A stretch of DNA of 64,000 nt from Chromohalobacter moromii (GTDB taxonomy: Bacteria; Pseudomonadota; Gammaproteobacteria; Pseudomonadales; Halomonadaceae), in NCBI RefSeq assembly GCF_023091865.1, contig NZ_JAHXDI010000003.1, positions 124,001 to 188,000 on the forward strand, in the 5' to 3' direction. Both the position numbers and the translations under genes were made by a program. The notes beneath the pieces were generated by a model. The model made no database searches and was not told where the DNA came from. It worked only from the letters and a program-made list of their open reading frames with translations. Of this stretch, positions 28,598 through 37,943 are shown piece after piece. Position 1 is the stretch's first letter, and each line of letters starts with the position of its first letter.

Positions 28598-29692
28598 TCA
28601 ATGATGGCTCTCAAGCGGAATCAACAAACGGAATTCGGTACACCCGGGCACCGAGTCGCACTCGATCAACCCCTGGTGCTGATGCAGGATCGATTGCGCG
28701 ATGGAAAGGCCCAGGCCACTGCCATCGGCACGCCCCGAGACCATCGGATAGAACAGCGTCTCGCGCAGCGTCTCGGGAATGCCGGGGCCGTTATCGAGAA
28801 TGCCCAGCTCGCAGACCAAGCGGTGGCGCTCGGCGCCCAGCGTGAATTGCCGCCGGGCGCGAGTACGCAGGGTCAGGTGCGGGGCATCGACGCCGTGTTC
28901 TTCCATCGCCTGGACGGCGTTACGGGCGACGTTGAGCACTGCCTGAATCAACTGCGCCTCGTCGCCTTCCAGGTCCGGTAGGCTGGGGTCGTAATCGCGC
29001 ACGTAGTCGATGCGCGGATGCTCGGCCTCCAGCAGGGTACGCACCCGCTCGAGCACCTTGTGGATGTTGAGCGGCTCATGCCGACTCATGCTGTTGGGTC
29101 CCAGCATGCGATCCACTAGATCGCGCAGCCGATCAGCCTCCTCGACGATGACCCGGGTGAACTCGGCGAGCTGCGGGTCGGGCAGATCCCGTTCGAGCAA
29201 CTGCGCCGCGCCACGAATGCCCCCCAGCGGGTTCTTCACCTCATGCGCCAGGCCCCGGGTGAGCACCTTGATGGTCTCCTGGCGCGCGATCAGCGCCTCC
29301 TCGCGGGAAATGCGCAACAGCCGGTCGCGCGGCTCGATCTCGATCAGCAGCTCATCGGCGGACAACGGCGTGACAGTGAAGTCCACCGTGGCCGTGCTCC
29401 CCGACGGCAATACCAGGGTCGCTTCGCGCTGCGTGAAGGGATGCAGCTCGTCGCGCGCCTTGAACAACACCGCTTCGACACTGCCCTCGACGCCCGCCAG
29501 ACTTTCCAGTCGCTGCCCCATGACACGCAACCGGCTAGTCGCCAGCAACGACTCGGCGGCCGGATTCATCCAGCGTACATGCAAGTCACCATCGAGCAGC
29601 ACGACCGCCGTCGTCAGGTGTTCTAGCAAACGTTTTGGTTCGACCGAATATTGCGGCAAGGGAGGTTCTGGCATGACCCGTCCATTATCCAT
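28598..29692 (-). CDS. ntrB: Nitrogen regulation sensor histidine kinase NtrB
   Basis: A 364-residue cytoplasmic kinase: a PAS domain (VVLLDGDLHVRWMNPAAESLL), the phosphoacceptor region RGLAHEVKNPLGGIRGAAQLL, the N box NVARNAVQAM, G1 DNGPGIP, FYPMVSGR and GLGLSIAQS. Controlled by PII, it phosphorylates or dephosphorylates NtrC. The start is not certain: ATG 29692 and ATG 29674 both lack a clear Shine-Dalgarno. Confidence 0.93.
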   Translation of the reverse strand: MDNGRVMPEPPLPQYSVEPKRLLEHLTTAVVLLDGDLHVRWMNPAAESLLATSRLRVMGQRLESLAGVEGSVEAVLFKARDELHPFTQREATLVLPSGSTATVDFTVTPLSADELLIEIEPRDRLLRISREEALIARQETIKVLTRGLAHEVKNPLGGIRGAAQLLERDLPDPQLAEFTRVIVEEADRLRDLVDRMLGPNSMSRHEPLNIHKVLERVRTLLEAEHPRIDYVRDYDPSLPDLEGDEAQLIQAVLNVARNAVQAMEEHGVDAPHLTLRTRARRQFTLGAERHRLVCELGILDNGPGIPETLRETLFYPMVSGRADGSGLGLSIAQSILHQHQGLIECDSVPGCTEFRLLIPLESHH

Positions 29693-29835
29693 CGTCCATG
29701 TACGTTATCAGTGCAAGAAGCGCGCCAGTCTGTCACCGCCCGGCATAGGGCAGTGCCGTCATGGACGCACGCATCACTAACGCACCAAAATAGTGCAAAA
29801 GGAGGACAACAGACAGCACCAGGCGCCAAATCGGC

Positions 29836-30456
29836 TCACTGACTGCCACTGTCACCATTGTTACGGGGATTGTTGGGATTGGCGGGTAAATACACGCTGG
29901 CGCGTTGCACATAGAGGGTGACCGGCGCGCTACGCTGACGCACCCGCCCTTCGGCATCGACCACTTCAGCACGCAAGGTGTGCTCCCCACGCACTAACTC
30001 GGTGACCGAGAAGGTCGTCGCGTGTCGAGCCGGCCCATTCACCTCACCATCGATAACCATGCGCAGCTTGTCCGTCTCGCGCAGTTCGGGCGTGATCGCC
30101 ACACGCACCTGGGTATTACCCGCCGCGCCGGTGGGCAGGGTCGTCTCGTTGCCAGGGGCCGCAATGGCGAGACGCTCGTAAGCGGTGAATGACGATGCGC
30201 CATCCGCTTCCGTCTCCGTCGCTGCGTCCGGTAGCGCCTGGAGATCGCGTGTCTCGCGCGGCTGGCCGGGCACCGTGTTCACCGTACCGACGTCCACTTT
30301 CTCTCCTATCGGGCGATCGGAAAAGGTCACGTTGCCTTGCGCATCCACGCTGCGATAGACCGGGGTCGCCTGCGCCGCCGACATCCCCATCACAACCGCT
30401 ACGAGCAACGCCCAAGCGCCTTTCAACCATGTTGCGGTGGCCCACCCTTGGCGCAT
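29836..30456 (-). CDS. DUF4124 domain periplasmic protein
   Basis: A 206-residue protein with a signal peptide (GAWALLVAVVMGMSAAQA) and the short DUF4124 motif (VYRSVDAQGNVTFSDRP) directly after cleavage. A C-terminal Ig-like region (RHATTFSVTELVRGEHTLRAEVVDAEGR) and an asparagine-rich tail follow. AGGAGAAGG precedes the start. It lies between glnA and ntrB on the same strand, a position DUF4124 genes often occupy in related genomes; no nitrogen role is known. Confidence 0.82.
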   Translation of the reverse strand: MRQGWATATWLKGAWALLVAVVMGMSAAQATPVYRSVDAQGNVTFSDRPIGEKVDVGTVNTVPGQPRETRDLQALPDAATETEADGASSFTAYERLAIAAPGNETTLPTGAAGNTQVRVAITPELRETDKLRMVIDGEVNGPARHATTFSVTELVRGEHTLRAEVVDAEGRVRQRSAPVTLYVQRASVYLPANPNNPRNNGDSGSQ

Positions 30457-30635
30457 GTCCTTCTCCTCATGCCTTTACCGAACGCTCAGTCTAGCGCACC
30501 TTCAATTTATCCAACCACAACACGTCCCCTCTACACCTCCAACGCCCCCTCCATCACGCACGCGCTACAACGTAAAAGGCCCCGTCACATCGGACGGGGC
30601 CTCGGTCAGTCGCGATCACTCGCAGTCGTGCGAGA

Positions 30636-32045
30636 TCAGCAGCTGTAGTACATGTCGAATTCGACCGGATGCGTCGCCATGCGCAGGCGATCGACTTCTT
30701 CCTGCTTGAGCTCGAGGTAAGCGTCGATCATCGCATCGGTGAACACTTCACCCTCGGTGAGGAAGGCACGATCGGTGTCCAGCGCTTCCAGGGCCTGGTC
30801 GAGGCTCTCGGCCACGGTGGGGATCGCCTTGCCTTCTTCTGGCGGCAGGTCATAGAGGTTCTTGTCCATCGCGTCGCCGGGATGGATCTTGTTCTTGATG
30901 CCGTCGATACCCGCCATCAGCAGTGCGGAGAAGGCCAGGTACGGGTTGGCGGTCGGGTCGGGGAAACGGCACTCGACGCGCTTGCCCTTGGGACTTGCGG
31001 TATACGGAATGCGGATCGATGCACTGCGGTTACGCGCGCTGTAGGCGAGCATGACCGGCGCTTCGAAGCCCGGCACCAGACGCTTGTAGGAGTTGGTCGA
31101 CGCGTTGGTGAAGGCATTCAAGGCGCGCGCATGCTTGATGACACCGCCGATATAGTACAGCGCGGTTTCGGACAGCCCAGCGTATTCGTCACCCGCGAAC
31201 ATGTTGGTGCCGTCCTTCCAGAAGGACTGGTGCACGTGCATGCCGGAGCCGTTGTCACCGACCAGCGGCTTGGGCATGAAGGTCGCGGTCTTGCCGTACG
31301 CGTGGGCCACATTGTGGATCACGTACTTCATTTCCTGAACTTCGTCGGCCTTCTTGACCAAGGTGTTGAACTTGACGCCGATCTCGTTCTGGCCGGCGTT
31401 GGCCACCTCATGGTGATGCACCTCGACCGACTGGCCGATGGCTTCCAGGGTGTTGCACATCGCACTGCGGATGTCGTGGAAGCTATCCACCGGCGGTACC
31501 GGGAAATAACCGCCCTTGACGCGCGGACGGTGCCCCAGGTTGCCGCCTTCCACATTGGTGGAGTCGGTCGCCCAGGCGCCTTCTTCGGACGTGATCTTGT
31601 ACATCGCGCCCTGAATATCGGCATTCCAATGCACTTCGTCGAAGATGAAGAATTCCGGCTCCGGCCCGAAGAAGGCCGTGTCGCCAAGCCCGGTAGACTT
31701 CAGATACGCCTCGGCGCGCTTGGCGATGGAACGCGGATCACGCTCATAGCCCTGCATGGTGGCCGGCTCGATGATATCGCAACGCAGCACGAGGGTCGCG
31801 TCTTCGGTGAACGGGTCGAGATAACCGCTACCATCCTCCGGACGCAGGATCATGTCGGACTCGTTGATACCCTTCCAGCCTTCAATGGAGGAGCCATCGA
31901 ACATCTGGCCGTCCTCGAAGAACTCATCATCGACGGCGCCGGCCGGAATCGTGACGTGCTGCTCCTTGCCCTTGGTATCGGTAAAGCGCAGATCCACCCA
32001 CTTGATATCGTGTTCTTCGATCAGGGCGAGGGTCTTCTCGGACAT
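30636..32045 (-). CDS. glnA: Glutamine synthetase type I
   Basis: A 469-residue type I glutamine synthetase (glutamate + NH3 + ATP to glutamine). Motifs: [24 protein letters not shown], the ATP-region [16 protein letters not shown], and the adenylylation site NLYDLPPEE. The frame is open for a further 98 codons upstream, but GGAGGA before ATG 32045 and the conserved N-terminus show the true start. A sigma-54 promoter and two NtrC sites lie upstream. Confidence 0.96.
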   Translation of the reverse strand: MSEKTLALIEEHDIKWVDLRFTDTKGKEQHVTIPAGAVDDEFFEDGQMFDGSSIEGWKGINESDMILRPEDGSGYLDPFTEDATLVLRCDIIEPATMQGYERDPRSIAKRAEAYLKSTGLGDTAFFGPEPEFFIFDEVHWNADIQGAMYKITSEEGAWATDSTNVEGGNLGHRPRVKGGYFPVPPVDSFHDIRSAMCNTLEAIGQSVEVHHHEVANAGQNEIGVKFNTLVKKADEVQEMKYVIHNVAHAYGKTATFMPKPLVGDNGSGMHVHQSFWKDGTNMFAGDEYAGLSETALYYIGGVIKHARALNAFTNASTNSYKRLVPGFEAPVMLAYSARNRSASIRIPYTASPKGKRVECRFPDPTANPYLAFSALLMAGIDGIKNKIHPGDAMDKNLYDLPPEEGKAIPTVAESLDQALEALDTDRAFLTEGEVFTDAMIDAYLELKQEEVDRLRMATHPVEFDMYYSC

Positions 32046-32155
32046 GATTTCCTCCACTATGAGCCCACGGCTCGGGTCGTTTGCTTGCGTGTTCAGCGTC
32101 GTTTGTAGCACGCCCGCCGGCAACTGCCCACGGGTATGCACTTTACGTTTTGCAA

Positions 32156-32171
32156 TGCAGAAGGCATGCCA
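32156..32171 (-). promoter_or_regulatory. Sigma-54 (-24/-12) promoter of glnA
   Basis: The minus strand reads TGGCATGCCTTCTGCA, matching TGGCAC-N5-TTGCA with correct 16-base length and the key GG and GC pairs. It is about 110 bases before the glnA ATG. Confidence 0.82.
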
Positions 32172-32300
32172 ACCTTTGAGCCATCTAGGTGCGCCCTCGA
32201 TAAACGCATGATCCATCGAGAAAAAATAGACCATCTTTGTGTATCGGTCAGCACCACTTTGACGCCAAGCGCGCCACATAAAAGTGCAGAGACACTTCGC

Positions 32301-32317
32301 GGCCCCACAAAGGTGCA
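32301..32317. promoter_or_regulatory. NtrC binding site 1 for glnA
   Basis: GGCCCCACAAAGGTGCA matches the 17-bp NtrC consensus TGCACCA-N3-TGGTGCA at 11 of the 14 defined positions, with a perfect GGTGCA half. Its centre is 31 bp from the next site, about three helical turns. Confidence 0.65.
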
Positions 32318-32331
32318 TCGCACCGCCTTTA

Positions 32332-32348
32332 TGAACCACTTTGGTGCA
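32332..32348. promoter_or_regulatory. NtrC binding site 2 for glnA
   Basis: TGAACCACTTTGGTGCA matches the NtrC consensus at 13 of the 14 defined positions. It lies about 160-175 bases upstream of the sigma-54 promoter, a usual enhancer distance. The rest of 32046-32532 shows no gene. Confidence 0.78.
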
Positions 32349-32532
32349 AAAAAGTAATCGGGCGCTGATCGGCGATGGAGCACCGCCCCTATCGGCCCGA
32401 ACGCGCGCAGGCTCGTAGTCAGTATTGCTTTAGAAAAACCAGCCCCGGCGATGATTGCCAGGGTTCGCGCTACCCCCCAGTCTGTTGAGTAGCTCCCCCG
32501 ACACGGGCTCTGATCCCAAGGCACTCCCAGCG

Positions 32533-33495
32533 ATGCGCACTTACAGTCTGCTAATCGACGCCAGCCATACCCCCGAGCACTTGGAGCGCTGCTTGAGCGC
32601 CCTGGCACGCAGTATCACGGGCTTCAGTGGGCACACCGAGACGTTGGTACAGCTTACGACGCTCGATGAACCCACCCAACGCCTACTGATTGAACGTGAT
32701 ATTCGCTTCGCCGTGCTGCCCCAACATGGACAGGGCGCGCTGCGCCACCATGGCGCCACCTATCTCAATGGCGATGTGCTGGTGTTTTTGGACGCAGCGC
32801 TCGAGGTCCCAGAACAATGGCTTGCCGGGCTCGCCCGTGCCTTCAGCTACCAGGCCGCCGACGCCATCGTCTGCGCCCAATACCCAGCCACCCCGCTGCC
32901 GCCGCCGCTGGCTAGCTGGTATCTCAGCCGCACGCAACGCGGCTTCGACGACCACCCTTGGGATTGGCCCACCGGGCAACTGGCCGTCACCCGTGAGTGG
33001 TACGAGCGCCTAGGGGGCCATGACCCCCGACTCGAGGCTGGCGCCGACCTGGATATCCTCGTGCGTCTGTGGCGCTGCCAAGCGCACCTTTGCTGGCAGG
33101 ACGCACCCTTGCTGATCGACCATGCAGCGCCGCGACGCCTCGTCCCCTGGTGGCGTCGACAGCATCGGCACCAGCGGCATTGTCTCTATATTCCCAGCAT
33201 CGCACGCCACCCGCGTTTTCTCGTTCCCCGTGTCAGTGCCGCGCTCCTCCAAGGCACGAGCTTACCGCTGGCCGTGCTGCTATGGCTGCCCTTATCGCCA
33301 GGGGTCGGGATGGCCGGCCTGACCTTCAGTGCGCTCCCCGCCGGGCTCATGGCGTGGCGCGACGGCGCCGCGGCGCCGCGCAAGGCGTACCGCGTCTACT
33401 GGTACCGCTGGAGCTTGCACGCCTTGCAGTTGACCGCCACCGGCGCGGCAATGATGTCGTTCTGCCGACGAGGCAAGCCGGGGCTGACTGGCTAA
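32533..33495 (+). CDS. Family 2 glycosyltransferase
   Basis: A 320-residue protein. The first 220 residues are a GT-A fold (YSLLIDASHTPEHLERCLSALA, DVLVFLDAALEVPEQWLAGL, GGHDPRLEAGADLDILVRLWR). A hydrophobic C-terminal segment (LPLAVLLWLPLSPGVGMAGL) follows, suggesting a membrane-associated enzyme that adds sugars to a surface glycan. The chosen ATG starts at the conserved core; the frame runs back to 32455 and no strong ribosome site decides between them. The next gene encodes a polysaccharide deacetylase-like protein. Sugar donor and acceptor are unknown. Confidence 0.72.
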   Translation: MRTYSLLIDASHTPEHLERCLSALARSITGFSGHTETLVQLTTLDEPTQRLLIERDIRFAVLPQHGQGALRHHGATYLNGDVLVFLDAALEVPEQWLAGLARAFSYQAADAIVCAQYPATPLPPPLASWYLSRTQRGFDDHPWDWPTGQLAVTREWYERLGGHDPRLEAGADLDILVRLWRCQAHLCWQDAPLLIDHAAPRRLVPWWRRQHRHQRHCLYIPSIARHPRFLVPRVSAALLQGTSLPLAVLLWLPLSPGVGMAGLTFSALPAGLMAWRDGAAAPRKAYRVYWYRWSLHALQLTATGAAMMSFCRRGKPGLTG

Positions 33496-33642
33496 ATTGA
33501 GACAACGAGATATGCTTATAGATATCGCAGCCATCATCACAACATCACCCCCCAGAGGAGACCCTTGCCGTCAGCGACAGGATGTCACCACGGCAACAAC
33601 GCTCGCACGCCGAGCAACGACAGCAGTGCGGAGGGACACGCC

Positions 33643-34635
33643 ATGAGCCATCTCAGCCTTGCCCATGACGTCGTGCAGCGCCTACGCGGACACTGGCGAC
33701 GCAACCTGAGCGAGCCGCTTCGCGGACGCAGCGCGATCCTGGTCATACAGCGCGTATTGCCCGACGAAGCCGCCGCACGCCTACCGCACCGGGCGCCCTA
33801 CTGCCTCGGCCCGGACAGCTTCCGGCGGCTGCTCGATCATCTCACCGATCACGCTCAGATCGTCTCTCTGGCCAGCGCTCGCCGTTTGCATCGCGACCCG
33901 GTGCCACGCATCGCGCTGACCTTCGACGGCGGCTGGCGCGACACCGCCGAGGTAGCGCTGCGGCAGCTCGAGCGCCTGGCATTGCCGGCCAGCGTGTTTC
34001 TCACCACGGGCGATACAGGGCGTACGCAAGGCGATTGGCGGATGACCCTCGGCGACATCCTCTGGGACGGCATCCAGCCCATACGCGTTCGCGAATGTCT
34101 CGGCGATGCCGGGCTCCCACTCCCACCGCCACGACCCGACCACCCGAGCACCGCCTACAGCAGCGCCCTGCACGACTATCTGGAGCGACTCGCGCAACAG
34201 GCCACCCCATGGACGCTGGCTCGGCTCGGTTCGACGCTGGGCGCCGAGCGCGACATCGCCCCGCAAACGCTCGACCCGTTCAGCGTGCGCCGCTTGGAAA
34301 GCGACGGTTTGGTGCGCTTCGGCGCGCGCGGCGTCGCCGCCACACCGTTAGAAACCCTCGACGACCGTCAGATCCAATGGCAAATTCGCCAATCGCGTCG
34401 TCAGCTCGGTGTGCTATGCCGCGATCCATTGTCTTATTTCGCCTACCCACAGCCGGAAGCCTCGCTCCGTGTACGTCAACTGGCTCAGCGCTGCGGCGTT
34501 CAGGAAGCCCTTCATAGCCATGCCGGTTGGCTCTCGCACCGCGACGACCCGCTGGCCTTGCCACGCTTCCCGATCACGCAACCCGTTGCCAGCAGCGCAG
34601 GACGTCTCTATGATTGGCTCCTCGGGCACCTTTAA
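33643..34635 (+). CDS. Polysaccharide deacetylase-like protein with altered active site
   Basis: A 330-residue protein resembling the NodB fold: RSAILVIQRVLPDEA at the start and IALTFDGGWRDT around residue 90. The canonical first motif is TFDDG; here the second, metal-binding aspartate is glycine (TFDGG), and no HxxxH zinc motif is evident. It is therefore either an inactive relative or a changed enzyme. GGAGGG at 33630-33635 supports ATG 33643. It follows the GT2 gene on the same strand and is probably part of a two-gene surface-glycan unit. Confidence 0.7.
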   Translation: MSHLSLAHDVVQRLRGHWRRNLSEPLRGRSAILVIQRVLPDEAAARLPHRAPYCLGPDSFRRLLDHLTDHAQIVSLASARRLHRDPVPRIALTFDGGWRDTAEVALRQLERLALPASVFLTTGDTGRTQGDWRMTLGDILWDGIQPIRVRECLGDAGLPLPPPRPDHPSTAYSSALHDYLERLAQQATPWTLARLGSTLGAERDIAPQTLDPFSVRRLESDGLVRFGARGVAATPLETLDDRQIQWQIRQSRRQLGVLCRDPLSYFAYPQPEASLRVRQLAQRCGVQEALHSHAGWLSHRDDPLALPRFPITQPVASSAGRLYDWLLGHL

Positions 34636-34868
34636 TGAGTGAATAGCCCTTCTAGATCGGTGCGCTCCACCCCACGCCAGGCGTCTACCTCGACGCGATA
34701 AATGGCGATTGACGAGTGCGCCGCCATTTTTTTGCGTATTTTCGTCCTGCCGCCAAAACGCCCCAAGTCCCTGATAGCGCCACGGTTATCGCCGCGCCAA
34801 CGCGATTTTTGTCGTGCCGCGCCTGTTGGCAACGGTCATCAAACTGGCAGTCGTCGGCACCCTGACCC

Positions 34869-34874
34869 TATAAT
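34869..34874 (+). promoter_or_regulatory. Consensus -10 box upstream of typA
   Basis: A perfect TATAAT lies 30 bases before the GTG start codon. No good -35 is present at 16-18 bases upstream, so the promoter assignment is partial. Confidence 0.5.
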
Positions 34875-34903
34875 ACGGCCCAATTTTCAAGCAGGATCCC
34901 TAC

Positions 34904-36715
34904 GTGATCGAGAACCTTCGCAACATCGCCATTATCGCCCACGTCGACCATGGCAAGACCACCCTGGTCGATCAGCTCCTGAGTCAGTCCGGCACCCTCG
35001 ACCGCAAGGCCGAAGGGCAAGAGCGCATCATGGACTCCAACGACCAGGAGAAAGAACGCGGTATCACCATTCTGTCCAAGAATACCGCGATCCAGTGGCA
35101 CGATTACCACATCAACATCGTCGACACGCCCGGACACGCCGACTTCGGTGGTGAGGTCGAGCGCGTCATGTCGATGGTCGATTCCGTACTGCTGATGGTC
35201 GACGCCGTCGACGGCCCCATGCCGCAGACGCGCTTCGTCACCCAGAAAGCCTTCGATCGTGGCTTGAAGCCCATCGTCGTGGTCAACAAGATCGACCGCC
35301 CCGGCGCGCGTCCTGACTGGGTCATCGACCAGATCTTCGATCTGTTCGACAACCTCGGCGCCAGCGACGAACAGCTCGACTTCCCGATCATCTATTGCTC
35401 GGCGCTCAACGGCGTCGCCGGCATGGACCCGGACGCGCTCGAAGACGACATGACGCCGATGTTCCAGTCCATCGTCGATATCGTCGAGCCGCCCACGGTC
35501 GAACGCGACGGGCCGTTCCAGATGCAGATCTCCGCGCTCGACTACAACAGCTACGTCGGCGTCATCGGGCTGGGTCGCATCAAGCGCGGCAACGTGAGTC
35601 CGGGGCAGCAGATCAGCGTGATCTCCAAGGAAGGCAACGTACGCAAGGGCAAGGTCGGCCAGGTCATGACGCACCTCGGCCTCGAGCGCGTTCAAACCGA
35701 ACAGGCCGAAGCCGGCGACATCGTCTGTATCACCGGCATCAGCGATTTGGCGATCTCCGATACGCTGTGCGACCCGGCCGCCGTCGAAGCGCTGCCCGTG
35801 CTGACCGTCGACGAACCCACCGTCTCGATGACCTTCCAGGTCAACGACTCGCCGTTCGCCGGTAAAGAAGGCAAGTTCGTCACCAGCCGTAACATTCGTG
35901 ACCGTCTCGAGCAGGAGCTGATCCACAACGTCGCGCTACGTGTCGAGGAAGGCGAAACGCCCGAGAAGTTCAAGGTCTCCGGACGCGGCGAATTGCACCT
36001 TTCGGTACTCATCGAAAGCATGCGTCGTGAAGGTTACGAGCTCGCCGTGGGCCGCCCCGAGGTCATCATCCGTGAGAACGATGGCGTCCAGCAGGAGCCG
36101 TACGAAGAAGTCATCATCGACTGCGAAGAGCAGCACCAAGGCGCGGTGATGGAAGAGCTCGGCTACCGCAAGGGCGAGATGACCAACATGAACCCGGACG
36201 GCAAGGGCCGTGTGCGCCTGGACTTCATCATCCCCGCGCGCGGGTTGATCGGCTTCCGTGGCCAGTTCCTGACGCTGACCTCCGGTACCGGCATCCTCAC
36301 CAGCCGTTTCGACCATTACGGCCCGCTCAAGCCCGACGCCTCCGTCGAGCGTCGCAACGGCGTGCTGGTCTCCATGGCTCCCGGCAAGGCACTGGCCTAC
36401 GCGCTGTTCGCCCTGCAGGATCGCGGCAAATTGCTCGTCGAGCATGGCACCGAGGTCTACGAAGGCATGCTGATCGGCATCAATAACCGTGCCGACGATA
36501 TGGCGGTCAATCCCACCAAGGCCAAGAAGCTCGACAACATGCGCTCCGCCGGCACCGACGAAGCGCTGGTGCTGACGCCGCCGGTCCGCTTCAGCCTCGA
36601 GCAAGCCATCGAGTTCCTCGATGACGACGAACTGGTGGAGATCACCCCCGAGCATATTCGTCTGCGCAAGAAGCACCTCACCGAGAACGAGCGTAAGCGC
36701 GCCAAGAAGAAGTAA
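34904..36715 (+). CDS. typA: Ribosome-associated GTPase TypA/BipA
   Basis: A 603-residue translational GTPase. G1 [16 protein letters not shown]2 region RGITI, G3 [15 protein letters not shown] and G4 [10 protein letters not shown] are followed by domain II and EF-G-like domains and the BipA-specific C-terminal domain ([13 protein letters not shown]). The start codon is GTG with AGGA upstream. It binds 70S ribosomes and assists 50S biogenesis under stress and cold. Confidence 0.97.
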   Translation: MIENLRNIAIIAHVDHGKTTLVDQLLSQSGTLDRKAEGQERIMDSNDQEKERGITILSKNTAIQWHDYHINIVDTPGHADFGGEVERVMSMVDSVLLMVDAVDGPMPQTRFVTQKAFDRGLKPIVVVNKIDRPGARPDWVIDQIFDLFDNLGASDEQLDFPIIYCSALNGVAGMDPDALEDDMTPMFQSIVDIVEPPTVERDGPFQMQISALDYNSYVGVIGLGRIKRGNVSPGQQISVISKEGNVRKGKVGQVMTHLGLERVQTEQAEAGDIVCITGISDLAISDTLCDPAAVEALPVLTVDEPTVSMTFQVNDSPFAGKEGKFVTSRNIRDRLEQELIHNVALRVEEGETPEKFKVSGRGELHLSVLIESMRREGYELAVGRPEVIIRENDGVQQEPYEEVIIDCEEQHQGAVMEELGYRKGEMTNMNPDGKGRVRLDFIIPARGLIGFRGQFLTLTSGTGILTSRFDHYGPLKPDASVERRNGVLVSMAPGKALAYALFALQDRGKLLVEHGTEVYEGMLIGINNRADDMAVNPTKAKKLDNMRSAGTDEALVLTPPVRFSLEQAIEFLDDDELVEITPEHIRLRKKHLTENERKRAKKK

Positions 36716-36740
36716 CGGCGCCCCGCACTCGGTAGGAACA

Positions 36741-36769
36741 CGAAGCCCACCTTTCGGTGGGCTTCGTCG
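36741..36769 (+). terminator. Intrinsic terminator after typA
   Basis: A perfect 11-bp stem, CGAAGCCCACC with TTTC loop, is followed by a short T-rich tail, 26 bases after the stop codon. Confidence 0.85.
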
Positions 36770-36804
36770 TTTCCGGCCGGTCACTTCTGGGCTGCGACAT
36801 ATAA

Positions 36805-36821
36805 CCACATTTTTTATGTGG
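36805..36821. promoter_or_regulatory. Inverted repeat in ompW upstream region
   Basis: CCACAT-TTTTT-ATGTGG is a perfect 6-5-6 inverted repeat about 105 bases before the ompW start. It could be a regulator site; the factor is unknown. Confidence 0.4.
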
Positions 36822-36924
36822 GTATTAGGTTTAGACTTGATGCATACGAAGCGCCTGCCGCTTCTCGCTTCACCTCAAGCCAACTCGTCTCAAACCAGCT
36901 CGTCACAAACTCAGGAGTCGTCCC

Positions 36925-37554
36925 ATGCGCCGTGCCCTGCTCGTTTCCTCACTCGCCCTCACCGCCGCGCTCGTGCCCGCCACCTCGGCGCTCGCCTACG
37001 GCCAGGGCGACTTCTACACCCGCTTCGGTGTCGCCAAGGTCGCCCCGCAAAGCGACAACGGCGACTTCGGCGCACCACTGAACATGAAAATCGACGCCGA
37101 CGACGATAGCGGTTTCGCCTTCACCCTGGGCTATCGTTTCCAGGACAAACTCGGCGTAGAACTGCTCGCCGCGCAACGCTTCGAGCATCAGGTCCAACTC
37201 AATGGCAACGACATGGCCAGCATCCACCACCTGCCGCCGACATTGACGCTGCAGTACTATCCGCTCGGCGGCACCGACGCCCGCGTGCAGCCCTACCTCG
37301 GCGCCGGGATCAACTACACCCACTTCTCCGACGAAAAACTCGACGGCGGCGAGCTCGAACTCGACGATAGCTGGGGCGGCGCCGCGCAAGTCGGAATCGA
37401 CCTGCTGATCGACGACCACTGGGCACTCAACGCCGCCGCCTGGTATCTGGATATCGACAGCGACGCCACCGCCACGCTCGGCGGCAACGACTATCACGCC
37501 GACGTGGACATCGACCCCATCGTGGTCATGGGTGGCCTCAGCTACCGGTTCTGA
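36925..37554 (+). CDS. ompW: Outer membrane protein OmpW
   Basis: A 209-residue eight-stranded barrel protein with a signal peptide (LALTAALVPATSALA). The family pattern is visible: DFYTRFGVAKVAP, LPPTLTLQYYPLGG, VQPYLGAGINYTHF and the C-terminal MGGLSYRF ending in phenylalanine for BAM recognition. AGGAG precedes the ATG. OmpW forms a hydrophobic channel linked to osmotic and oxidative stress. Confidence 0.92.
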   Translation: MRRALLVSSLALTAALVPATSALAYGQGDFYTRFGVAKVAPQSDNGDFGAPLNMKIDADDDSGFAFTLGYRFQDKLGVELLAAQRFEHQVQLNGNDMASIHHLPPTLTLQYYPLGGTDARVQPYLGAGINYTHFSDEKLDGGELELDDSWGGAAQVGIDLLIDDHWALNAAAWYLDIDSDATATLGGNDYHADVDIDPIVVMGGLSYRF

Positions 37555-37627
37555 GCCGTCCGGCTAGGCGATACCCCGCACGGCGGGCTACCCTGTAAAA
37601 ACACACGGATGCGACAGGAGCCCGCCA

Positions 37628-37939
37628 ATGCATAAGCACATCGACTGGGACGCCCCCGGCAACGCCAGCGTGACCCGCCACTACGCCAGCGACAAACAGC
37701 ACGAAGTTCAACCTCACCCCGGCATGATGCTCTCCGCCCGCTACCAAGGCATGGTGGTACGCGTCGAAGTCGAAGCCTACCGTGAAGACGACGCCCTCAG
37801 CATCGGCAAGGTTGCCGCCCTCATCGACACCCAAGGCAAACGCCATCAGAGCCACGGCGATTTAAGCGTCGGCGACTACGTCCGCCTCCCCGACGACAAA
37901 CGCGCTCTGGAACCCACGATCGAGGATGAAGAGGACTGA
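37628..37939 (+). CDS. Hypothetical protein, 103 residues
   Basis: Not recognised. It is a soluble, acidic-tailed protein (ends EPTIEDEED) with no signal peptide; the middle (GMMLSARYQGMVVRVEVEAY) looks like a beta-rich fold. ACAGGAG before the ATG and a four-base gap to the glycerophosphodiesterase gene suggest a real, co-transcribed gene. Codon use fits the surroundings. Confidence 0.65.
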   Translation: MHKHIDWDAPGNASVTRHYASDKQHEVQPHPGMMLSARYQGMVVRVEVEAYREDDALSIGKVAALIDTQGKRHQSHGDLSVGDYVRLPDDKRALEPTIEDEED

Positions 37940-37943
37940 AGCC

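Noticed and set aside
30669-32108. 479-codon plus-strand open frame
   Set aside because: Antisense to glnA; explained by codon bias of that gene.
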